Origin: M30B19 sp041741535
GTDB taxonomy: Bacteria; Planctomycetota; Planctomycetia; Pirellulales; Pirellulaceae
Direction: 5' to 3'
DNA length: 64,000 bases
Assembly (NCBI GenBank): GCA_041741535.1
Contig: JBGSJV010000006.1
Coordinates: forward strand, 1-64,000
The notes under the pieces are model-generated. The model did not search any database and was not told the DNA's origin. It saw nothing but the letters and a program-made list of their open reading frames with translations. The position numbers and the translations under genes were made by a program. Shown here piece by piece: positions 37,208 to 45,241 of the stretch (position 1 is the first letter of the stretch; each line of letters begins with the position of its first letter).

Positions 37208-37274
37208 TAAGACAACTTTAGCAGGTTGGAACCGACGATCAAGCCGCAATGGCAATCTTCTGTGGCAAACAAAC

Positions 37275-37335
37275 CAACCCGCTACACTCGGCGGACTCCA
37301 CCTCGGGGGGGAGCCTGCTCGACCGCAGCGGGTTG
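37275..37335 (-). terminator. Terminator-like hairpin after the BBP7 gene
   Basis: CAACCCGCT (37275-37283) and AGCGGGTTG (37327-37335) form a 9-bp perfect stem, with a GC-rich interior that can pair further. It begins 15 bases after the stop codon of the minus-strand outer-membrane gene. No clear T run follows on the minus strand, so intrinsic termination is only moderately supported. Confidence 0.4.
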
Positions 37336-37349
37336 TCAAAGCCGAGAAA

Positions 37350-39149
37350 CTAGTAGCTAAACTCAGCACCCATGGTCACACCGTGCAGCAGTAGACCGCC
37401 GTCGCGTTTGACATAGCTCAGGTCGGATACCGTGTGAGGGATCTGCTCCTGAGCCAAGGCCACGCCGGTCAGGCCCAGCAGGCGATATCCCAGGCTCAAC
37501 CGCCAATTGCACGAAACATGGTAGTACATGCGAGCATCGAATTCGCCAAAGACCGCTAGGTCACTGTCTTCGTTCATGTACGAGTAGTTGCCGATGCCAG
37601 GGATCACACCCAATACGCCATTGCTGTTCGAGATCACTTGATCGGCTTGCATGAAGTTCGTTCCGATACCCGCGTTTGCCCCCAAGCCAAGTCGCAACTT
37701 ATCGGTAACACAGTACTCGCCCGAACCGCCCGCTTGGGCGCCCACGAAGGTGTTTCGAGTCAAGATGTCGTAATTCAGCTGATTAAAATCGAATCCAAAA
37801 TTCGTCGACGAATGCGCCGAATACTGGAGCGAATCTCGAAGTCGCATCACCCGAATTCCCAAGATCCCGCGATACAACCAATTGTTGTTCGCACAGACAC
37901 TGGCGTGGTTGAGCAAATTCCATTCAAAACTATGGAACTCACTGCTGCGTTGAATCCGATGGTAGTCGGCCGTGTTGTAAACATCATCAACGTTACCCCA
38001 GGGACCGATGGTTACCAAACCAAGGCCAGCCAATTGCGTGATCGGCATGTTGCCCAAGATCGCCGAATTGGTTTGCGATTGCAGACCCCAATACCGGCCT
38101 TCCCAGCCTTTCCCACATTCATCTTGTCGGACAATAAACGCTTCGACCCCGTGTTGGTGACCGATATTTGCATCGGACACGAGCAGTCGCTCGGTCGGCA
38201 TAGCGTTTTCATAACTCATTTCTCTGAAGTCGGCACCATCCCGACTCATATATAGCCAACGCGCTCCGACCACCGTATAGACATCGCGCCCACACTTGTC
38301 GAAGAGTTGCGCCAGGCGTGAACTGCCCGAAGCTGATCCTCGGCGTCGATCGCCGGCAAATCCACGATCCGAATACTCATCGTCGTAGTAGCCTTGGTTG
38401 TCATAGCCTGGCTCACAGGACCCGTCACCGCAATCACTGGGGCCGTAGTAGCGTTCTTCACCGCGACCTCCCAGGGTTACGCCACGGCGTGCGCGGAAAC
38501 GGCCCGCAGGAGCTTGGTCATAATATCCCATGTTGTCGTCACATCCTGCGTCTCCATAGCCAGGTTCGCAACCTTGATCATAGGCTCCAGGACCTGGTTG
38601 ATAGGGTTGACCCTGTACAGGGTAGTGCTGGTCCATTGGCTGCGGTACAACCGGTGGCCCTTGCATTCCGGCATCGATGGCGGGAGGAGCCACGTTGGTC
38701 GTTTGCGGATCATCATAGCCGCGATTTGCTGGCCGTGAAAAACGTGCTGGTTCGACGACGGTCGAACGAGGCCGTTCGCCCGAACGATTTACCGGAGCCA
38801 CCGGAGGCGCTGGGTAGTACACTGGCCCGCGGCCCTGTGCATGTTGCAGTTCAGGTTGATTCGCACTGGCGTGGTACTGCTGCCGTAGTTGCTCGGCTAC
38901 CGCTCGCGACGCTTCACTTGCATCGGCCGGACGATTGGTCGGTCCGCTCACTGGCCACGCACTTCGATTATCTTCCAGTTGGATTTCTTCTTGATAACGA
39001 ACTGGACGCACCGGACGACCACTTGGAGCAGGTTGATAATCTCGGTACTCACCGTCGTAGCGTGGCTCGACCGGGCGGTACTGCTGCGCATAAGTCCCTG
39101 AAGTTGATAGCAAACAGACGAAAGCAGTTAGCCAGGAAAAGCGTTTCAT
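37350..39149 (-). CDS. BBP7/DUF1551-type outer-membrane beta-barrel protein
   Basis: 599 aa. Sec signal peptide MKRFSWLTAFVCLLSTSGTYAQ, then ~270 residues of low-complexity, Pro/Tyr/Gly/Arg-rich sequence with scattered cysteine pairs (GCEPGYGDAGCDDN, DCGDGSCEPGYD), then a ~310-residue barrel-like domain (from DVYTVVGARWLYMSRDG) of alternating strands ending in MGAEFSY; a terminal aromatic residue is typical of outer-membrane barrels. This arrangement fits the planctomycete BBP7 family. ATG 39149 has GAGGG 8 bases upstream; the frame upstream is open to 39401 but codes no signal. It is divergent from the DUF11-like lipoprotein gene, hinting that both serve the outer membrane. Confidence 0.8.
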   Translation of the reverse strand: MKRFSWLTAFVCLLSTSGTYAQQYRPVEPRYDGEYRDYQPAPSGRPVRPVRYQEEIQLEDNRSAWPVSGPTNRPADASEASRAVAEQLRQQYHASANQPELQHAQGRGPVYYPAPPVAPVNRSGERPRSTVVEPARFSRPANRGYDDPQTTNVAPPAIDAGMQGPPVVPQPMDQHYPVQGQPYQPGPGAYDQGCEPGYGDAGCDDNMGYYDQAPAGRFRARRGVTLGGRGEERYYGPSDCGDGSCEPGYDNQGYYDDEYSDRGFAGDRRRGSASGSSRLAQLFDKCGRDVYTVVGARWLYMSRDGADFREMSYENAMPTERLLVSDANIGHQHGVEAFIVRQDECGKGWEGRYWGLQSQTNSAILGNMPITQLAGLGLVTIGPWGNVDDVYNTADYHRIQRSSEFHSFEWNLLNHASVCANNNWLYRGILGIRVMRLRDSLQYSAHSSTNFGFDFNQLNYDILTRNTFVGAQAGGSGEYCVTDKLRLGLGANAGIGTNFMQADQVISNSNGVLGVIPGIGNYSYMNEDSDLAVFGEFDARMYYHVSCNWRLSLGYRLLGLTGVALAQEQIPHTVSDLSYVKRDGGLLLHGVTMGAEFSY

Positions 39150-39499
39150 TAATAAACCCTCAGTCGAAACACGGCAGTCGAATCGAAGCAAACAAATCGC
39201 TTCATTTGGTACTTTCGGAAGTTCTGCTACGACCGCTACAACCGAATTAACGCTATTTTCCGTTGCGATCTGAGAAATCATCACGGCTTCGTTGTTACGA
39301 TCGCCATAAGTTGCCCATTTCGCCCCAGAATCCAAATTTCCCAATCGGTTTTTTCGGGCTTCTCCAAATGAAGTGTTAGAGTTTGGCGTTTCTAGTCGCA
39401 CGGTTCCGCCGCCGGGCCGGCTCGATTTGGCTCAATTCGCAGACTCGCTCCGCAGTCGAGTGATTGAGCAGTCACTTTGGCTCGTATAAGGAAATACGG
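39150..39499. other. Divergent intergenic region between two envelope genes
   Basis: 350 bases with no gene. It should contain promoters for both flanking genes. TATAAG at 39485-39490 sits too close to the downstream AAGGA ribosome binding site (39488-39492) to be a -10 element for that gene. No hairpin or repeat stands out. Confidence 0.45.
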
Positions 39500-42259
39500 A
39501 TGACACACCGATATCAGCTCGGCGGGACGGCCATGGCCTTCTTGGCGGTCATCTGTTCATTGTTTCAAGTTGGTTGCCAGAACCTCGGCGTACCGCGAAT
39601 AGATCCCTATGGCGAGCGTATCTTTATGGCGCCGCCGAACCGAACGCAATTATCCGGCACGTTCGGAAGCTGTCTTCAAGGCCTGAGTTGCTTCTCTCGG
39701 GGCTCGAATCCAGCGACAGCTGCCGTGGCGCCCATTGCCCCTGTCCCGATCCTGGCCCCAATGGGCCCCGTGATTGGGTCAGGAGTTCAAGTGGCTCCGC
39801 CCATGGGAACACAACCGCTACCCACCGTTGCAACACCGATTGCCATGCAACCGATGGTGGTCACGCCCTTTTTGCCGCCGGTCACAAAGTCACCCCCATG
39901 CGAGTATCAAGGCGCCCTCGGCAGTTGCTTGGAACTGAAAAGGAAAGCCAAAGAACTGGGGGTCCCGGCTGAAAATCCCTACAAAATTTGTCAGCGTGGC
40001 AAGCGTGGCGAACTCCTGGTCACACCGTCAAAAATTGTCGCCCCCGTCGGGAGTGAAGTCGTCGTCTTGGCCGGCATTTGTGGTGCCGATGGGTACTTTG
40101 TCACGAACCAACCCATCGAGCTGACACTTTCGCAAGATAGCGTTGGGCAGATCATCGACTACCAAGGGCGCCCGACCAACAAGCTACCCCGGTTCTTTGC
40201 CGCAAAAGCCACCAAGACGTCGGGCGACTTCTTGACGTTGAACACATCGCGGAAAGAAGAATTGATCAAACGCGGCACCCCGACAAACGTGGACGACATT
40301 CACGTCGAGAAAGGTCAAAGTTGGCTAACGGTGTCATCGGCGTCGCCGGGTACTTCGTATATCACGGCCATGGCACCGCACGCCGAGGCCTGGGACAAAC
40401 GCCTCAAGTCGATGGAAATTCAATGGGTGGACGCATTGTGGACCCTGCCAACTCCCGCTACGGCAACGGCCGGTGCCAAGTACCCACTCATTACCAACAT
40501 TCGCCAAACCCAAGACGGACTGGGAGTGGGCAATTGGAAAGTCCGTTACGAAATCGCCGGAGGTGCTCCCGCCCAGTTTTTACCGTCGGGCAGTCAGACC
40601 GCCGAGGTTCTCACGGGGCCAAACGGAAATGCGAGTGTCGAGATCCAACAACCCAGCAACGAAATTGGACCGGGGACAACCTTTATTCGCGCCGACGTGA
40701 TTCGACCAGCCAACAATGCGGCCGGTTTTGAAGTGATTGAGAGTGGAGTCACAAGTATCCGCTGGGTCGCTCCGGCATTGACCATTCGAGCCATCGGTCC
40801 GCGCACAGTTGCCATTGCGACTCCGTTTAGTTACCGCTTGGAAATCACCAATCCCGGCGATCAGGCCTCCCGTGAGACAACGGTCACTCTCGAAGGTCTC
40901 CCCGAGGGACTGGCTTTTGTGAGTAGCAATCCCAAGCCCACCGAGTACGGCAATCGCTTTGTCTGGAATCTCGGTGATGTGCCGCCCGCTTCCAACCCCA
41001 ATGTGATCGACATTCAATTCAAGTCCGACCAAGCCGTTGGTTTGGCACGATTGTGTTTCGACGTGGCGAGTGCCGTTGACCAAATTCGAACTCGCGCCTG
41101 TGCCGAAACTCAAGTTGTGGCCCCGTGTCTCGGCGTGAAAATCGACGGAGATCGCCAAGGTCGCGTGGGAGACATCACCACGTTTAATTTGACTTTTGTC
41201 AATCAATGTGATGAACCACTGCGTAACTTGAAGGCCAGTGTGATGGTCGAAGGTCCTGGACTGGAAATTGTGGGGCGTACTGGCCCGGTGACCTTTGGTC
41301 CGATGGCCACACCGTTGACATCTGGCGAAAGCAAAACATTACCCTTGTCGATCAAACTCCTCGAACAGGGAACACATTACTTCCGGGTCGATGTGCAAGC
41401 CGAAGGTGGTCACACCGCCAGTATTCGCCGCGCGATTACCTCGAACAATGTCACTCAACCAGGCATTACCCTGCAATTGGGCGCGGAACCTTCGGCAATC
41501 ATCGGTCAGCAATATTTGGTCGTAGCTCGAGTTACCAACACCGGAAATATCCCGCTTACGGGTGTCCGATTGCGAACTGAAAATTCGACGTCGCTCGAAC
41601 CTACCGGAGCCTCCGAGGATGCCGTCGAAGAAAACGGCCTAATCAATATTGCCGTGGGGCGGTTGGAGCCGGGTTCAAGTCGCGACATTACGGTTGGTTA
41701 CAATCCGCTGGCGTTGGATGGAAACGCGATTGTTCGCTTCCAAGCCCAGTGCGAACAAGGCGTGGAAGATCTGAAAGACATCGCGATTCGAGTTATTTCT
41801 GGTAGCGCCAACTCGGGTGGTGGTTCGCCAGCACCAGTACCCAATCCCGGCGATCGAGTTGGCGTTCCGCCGACCGTCGGGGGGGCTGGTTCTGCGGGAA
41901 TGCTTGTGGTTCAGTTGACAACCAGTACGCCCGTCGCGCGTCGACAGAATCCAGTGGATGTCGATATCGCCATCACCAACCAGCGCAATACGAGCGATCA
42001 GAACGTCCGAGTCCTGTTGCAGACACCACCAGGCCTCACTCTGCAAGGCACCAGTGGAAACGTTGGCGTGCAGTCATCGCCCGACGGACTGCAACACGAG
42101 TTCACTCCGATTCAAGAACTGCGAGCCGGCGACACGGCCCGCTTCACCGTTCGGCTTATGCCGGTGCAAACGGGAACGCCACGCATCGAAGTCGCCGCCT
42201 CCAGTGCCGCCTCCGCAGTCCCCAGCAGTCAAGTCCTGGACATCACCGTGACGCAGTAG
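39500..42259 (+). CDS. DUF11-like repeat protein, probable lipoprotein
   Basis: 919 aa. The N-terminus has a hydrophobic stretch ending in a possible lipobox (AFLAVICSLFQVGCQN, Cys about residue 26), then a Pro-rich linker and a cysteine motif (CEYQGALGSCLELKRKAKELG). The rest is a series of Ig-like/DUF11-type beta modules used in planctomycete and chlamydial surface proteins: repeated sequences such as GPRTVAIATPFSYRLEITNPGDQASRETTVTLEGLPEGL, GDRQGRVGDITTFNLTFVNQCDEPLRNLK and ARRQNPVDVDIAITNQRNTSDQNVRVLLQTPPGL. Expected at the cell surface or in the periplasm as a structural or adhesive protein. ATG 39500 with AAGGA upstream is preferred to TTG/ATG positions earlier. Divergent from the BBP7 gene; DUF502 follows after 37 bases. 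Confidence 0.78.
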   Translation: MTHRYQLGGTAMAFLAVICSLFQVGCQNLGVPRIDPYGERIFMAPPNRTQLSGTFGSCLQGLSCFSRGSNPATAAVAPIAPVPILAPMGPVIGSGVQVAPPMGTQPLPTVATPIAMQPMVVTPFLPPVTKSPPCEYQGALGSCLELKRKAKELGVPAENPYKICQRGKRGELLVTPSKIVAPVGSEVVVLAGICGADGYFVTNQPIELTLSQDSVGQIIDYQGRPTNKLPRFFAAKATKTSGDFLTLNTSRKEELIKRGTPTNVDDIHVEKGQSWLTVSSASPGTSYITAMAPHAEAWDKRLKSMEIQWVDALWTLPTPATATAGAKYPLITNIRQTQDGLGVGNWKVRYEIAGGAPAQFLPSGSQTAEVLTGPNGNASVEIQQPSNEIGPGTTFIRADVIRPANNAAGFEVIESGVTSIRWVAPALTIRAIGPRTVAIATPFSYRLEITNPGDQASRETTVTLEGLPEGLAFVSSNPKPTEYGNRFVWNLGDVPPASNPNVIDIQFKSDQAVGLARLCFDVASAVDQIRTRACAETQVVAPCLGVKIDGDRQGRVGDITTFNLTFVNQCDEPLRNLKASVMVEGPGLEIVGRTGPVTFGPMATPLTSGESKTLPLSIKLLEQGTHYFRVDVQAEGGHTASIRRAITSNNVTQPGITLQLGAEPSAIIGQQYLVVARVTNTGNIPLTGVRLRTENSTSLEPTGASEDAVEENGLINIAVGRLEPGSSRDITVGYNPLALDGNAIVRFQAQCEQGVEDLKDIAIRVISGSANSGGGSPAPVPNPGDRVGVPPTVGGAGSAGMLVVQLTTSTPVARRQNPVDVDIAITNQRNTSDQNVRVLLQTPPGLTLQGTSGNVGVQSSPDGLQHEFTPIQELRAGDTARFTVRLMPVQTGTPRIEVAASSAASAVPSSQVLDITVTQ

Positions 42260-42296
42260 TACCACGTCCGATCGTGATTACCTACGGAACCGCAAC

Positions 42297-42899
42297 ATGG
42301 AACGTATCCGACGACATATTACCAATTGCCTAGTGGCCGGAGTGGTCGCTCTCCTGCCGCTAGGTGGTTTGTTGATGACGGTCTATTACTTTGAAAACCA
42401 AGTGGCCGGAGTGTGGTTGAAAGATCAAGGATTCTATTTCTTTGGCCTCGGCTTGATCCTGGCGACATTGACCTTGTATCTGATCGGCTTGATTGTATCG
42501 TCGCTATTAGGACGTTGGTTGTTCCGGAAATTGGACATGATCCTGGATCACATGCCGGTGCTCGGAGCACTGTATCAAACACTCAAACAGTTGGTTGGTT
42601 ATGGCGAAGGACCTCAGGGGCTGTTCAAGCGAGTGGTGTGGGTTGTACGCGACGAGGCCTCGCGCTTCGAATTGGGATTGGTAACGATGGAAGCCAGTCC
42701 TGTAACCAGTGGCCGCGTGGCGGTGTTCTTACCGTCAGGTCCAACACCAACCACGGGACTCCTGTTGTATTTGGATGCAAGTCGTCTGATCCCCACCTCG
42801 ATGTCGATCAACGAGGCCTTGCAAGTAATCGTCTCGGTGGGAAGTTTCGCTCCGTCCAAAACGATGACGCTACCTGCGCAACATCAAGTGCAAGTCTAA
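42297..42899 (+). CDS. DUF502 membrane protein
   Basis: 200 aa, normal for DUF502. Two N-terminal membrane segments (about 11-30 CLVAGVVALLPLGGLLMTVYY and 45-70 FFGLGLILATLTLYLIGLIVSSLLG), then a cytoplasmic beta-rich region with the family motifs PVLGALYQTLKQLVGYG, FLPSGPTPTTGLLLYL and SINEALQVIVSVG. Function of the family is unknown. Start at the ATG 42297. Its stop codon overlaps, by 4 bases, that of the convergent SulP gene (42896), a tight convergent arrangement. Confidence 0.88.
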   Translation: MERIRRHITNCLVAGVVALLPLGGLLMTVYYFENQVAGVWLKDQGFYFFGLGLILATLTLYLIGLIVSSLLGRWLFRKLDMILDHMPVLGALYQTLKQLVGYGEGPQGLFKRVVWVVRDEASRFELGLVTMEASPVTSGRVAVFLPSGPTPTTGLLLYLDASRLIPTSMSINEALQVIVSVGSFAPSKTMTLPAQHQVQV

Positions 42900-45181
42900 C
42901 GCTTTGGCAGTCCAACCGCGGAATCTAAGAAGAACTCGACTTCGCCGGCAGCAACGTCATAGACACCGCCCACAACGCCGATCTTCCCTTCACTTGCCAA
43001 TCGTCCCAAGATCGGACTGACTTCGACAATTTGCCGGACCGCTTGAAGTACATTGTCTTTTGTTACCAATTCAACATATCGATCAAATCCTTCGCCATCT
43101 CCAACGGTCAAACATTGCTCGCGATTGATGGCAGGTGTCACCGAATCGACGATCGAACTCAAGTGTCGACAACCGGTGGCTTGCTCCGGATCAGCACCCG
43201 AAGCACAAAACTTGACCGAGGCCGTGACGGCACCACACTTCGTATGACCTAATACGAGAATGAGCTTCGACCCGGCCACTCCACACGCATACTCCAAACT
43301 TCCAAGCACGTTAGGGCTGACGACGTTCCCGGCAATTCGCACGCTGAAGATATCCCCCAAGCCCAGATCCAAGATCGTCTCGACGGGGGCCCGTGAATCG
43401 ATACAACTCAAGACCGCGGCAAACGGAAACTGTCCCGCACCGGTGGTCGTCAACTGAGCCGCATAGTCACGGAAATTTGATTCACCTTTCTTGAATCGTT
43501 CGTTCCCTTCTTGCAGCATCCGCAGAACGTCGATGGGAGTGAGCTTTTCTTGTAGTTCACGCGTTGAGTAGTCCACAAATCTCGTTTCGTCCTTCAATTC
43601 GTAGCGATCATGGAAGCCACGCAAGCTGACTTCGACACGTTGTTTCGGCGCCGTCTTTTCTTTGAAATCTTTGACCAAGCGCAAGACATCGGGATCGATA
43701 TAATCCGCCTGTTTGGCGTCCAATAAGATGTGCGAGCCCGGCTTCGCTTCCCGTAACGCTTGTTCCAAACTGGCTCGGAATAAGAAGCTGGTTTGGTTTG
43801 GGAATTCGATGTGCAATAGCTCACCGGTCAGGTGCTTTTCCACCACCTTGCGCAGGGGACGCCGCAAGGAACTAGTGAGAATAAACAACAAGCTCACGCC
43901 CAAACCGATAGACGCTCCGATCAATTTCTCGGTGAAGACGATGGCGACCGCTGTCACCAGGAACGGAATGAATTGATACTTTCCTTCGCTCCAAATCTCT
44001 TTGACCAAAAACGGTGTCGCCAACTTTGTGCCTAAGTAAAACAAGACCGCGGCAATACACGCCAATGGCACCGAGTTCAGATACAGCGGTATCAATGCGA
44101 CACACGCCAACAACAGTGCTCCATGTAAAATGGTGGCGTACTGCGACTTGCCACCCGACATGACATTCAAGTACCCAAATTGCAAACGGGCCGTCAAGGG
44201 AAGGCCTCCCAACAAACCACATAGCGTATTGCCAACTCCCTGCGCCATTAGTTCTCGGTTCGGGGGAGAACTTCGTTGCTCCGGATCCAAACGGTCCACG
44301 GCATCCAACGCCAACAAAGTCTCCAACGAAGCGACCACCGCAATCAGCATTGCAAACACATAAACCACGGGATTCAACAATTCTTCGGCGCTGGGCACGA
44401 CCACCAAACCGAACCAGCGCTCCCCCCCGTCCCAAGCTTTCAGTTCCATGAAATGTCGAGCCTCCAGTCCCCAAGACGGATCCGCCTGCTTGAGAATGAG
44501 ACCCAAGATCGTGCCGACCGCAATGGCCAACAAGGGACCGGGGACGATGGACACCCTGGGAAACTGTCGCTTCAAAATGTCTTGTCCGAACATAATCAGC
44601 AAACAAACGGCGCTGATGAGGGTGGCCGACATGAAGAAGTCTCTGGGGATCTGAAACAGTTCGGAAAAAGTGTTTTGGCGATCTGGCTGCCAGAACGACA
44701 TTTCGCCCAACGGGTCGACATCGTGCCCCAACATGTGTGGGATCTGCTTCAAGATCAGAATCACGCCCACAGCGGCAATTAATCCACGCACCACGCTGGA
44801 AGGTATGAAATACGACAACTTGCCCAAGCCAAATCGACCAAACAGAAACTGGATACCGCCCGCGATGGTCAACGCTAACCAAAAACGTTCGAACGATTCC
44901 AAGACGCGCAATTCGTTGGCAATAATCATGCCCAACCCCGCGGACGGGCCCGTCACACTACACTTCGCGCCACTGATCACACCGACGACCAACCCACCAA
45001 TAATGGCTGCAACCAACCCAGACTGAGGCGGAAGTCCCAGCGTCGCTGCAATTCCGACTCCGATCGGAGCCGCAATCAAGAACAAGACGAGTCCCGACAT
45101 AAAGTCATTCAAAAGGGAAGGCGGCCCATTCGTGGAATGGGAAGCTTCGCTATGGTTGTCGAGTGTTGGCGTAGTCGTCAT
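42896..45181 (-). CDS. SulP anion transporter-STAS-beta-carbonic anhydrase fusion
   Basis: 761 aa. N-terminal SulP membrane domain (~10-12 segments; LVLFLIAAPIGVGIAATLGLPPQSGL, GAKCSVTGPSAGLGMIIANELR), a STAS domain (HIEFPNQTSFLFRASLEQALREAKPGSHILLDAKQADYIDPDVLRLV, about 460-550), and a C-terminal beta-class carbonic anhydrase (about 565-755) with intact zinc site: Cys593 and Asp595 in SCIDSR, His646 and Cys649 in GHTKCGA. SulP-anhydrase fusions are thought to import bicarbonate/HCO3- while the enzyme interconverts CO2 and bicarbonate at the inner face. A GGAG lies six bases before ATG 45181. It follows the paralogous SulP gene by 60 bases, apparently in one operon. Confidence 0.9.
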   Translation of the reverse strand: MTTTPTLDNHSEASHSTNGPPSLLNDFMSGLVLFLIAAPIGVGIAATLGLPPQSGLVAAIIGGLVVGVISGAKCSVTGPSAGLGMIIANELRVLESFERFWLALTIAGGIQFLFGRFGLGKLSYFIPSSVVRGLIAAVGVILILKQIPHMLGHDVDPLGEMSFWQPDRQNTFSELFQIPRDFFMSATLISAVCLLIMFGQDILKRQFPRVSIVPGPLLAIAVGTILGLILKQADPSWGLEARHFMELKAWDGGERWFGLVVVPSAEELLNPVVYVFAMLIAVVASLETLLALDAVDRLDPEQRSSPPNRELMAQGVGNTLCGLLGGLPLTARLQFGYLNVMSGGKSQYATILHGALLLACVALIPLYLNSVPLACIAAVLFYLGTKLATPFLVKEIWSEGKYQFIPFLVTAVAIVFTEKLIGASIGLGVSLLFILTSSLRRPLRKVVEKHLTGELLHIEFPNQTSFLFRASLEQALREAKPGSHILLDAKQADYIDPDVLRLVKDFKEKTAPKQRVEVSLRGFHDRYELKDETRFVDYSTRELQEKLTPIDVLRMLQEGNERFKKGESNFRDYAAQLTTTGAGQFPFAAVLSCIDSRAPVETILDLGLGDIFSVRIAGNVVSPNVLGSLEYACGVAGSKLILVLGHTKCGAVTASVKFCASGADPEQATGCRHLSSIVDSVTPAINREQCLTVGDGEGFDRYVELVTKDNVLQAVRQIVEVSPILGRLASEGKIGVVGGVYDVAAGEVEFFLDSAVGLPKR

Positions 45182-45241
45182 GGTTTCTCCGGAATTTTTA
45201 CAGGTTGAAGACGCGGGTAAGCAATCGTCATAGGTTAAGAG

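Noticed and set aside
38318..39250. 310-codon plus-strand frame opposite the BBP7 gene
   Set aside because: His/Arg-rich translation without domain, antisense of the low-complexity region of the outer-membrane gene.
39464..39490. TTGAGC ... TATAAG as the promoter of the DUF11-type gene
   Set aside because: The transcript would start after the ribosome binding site.
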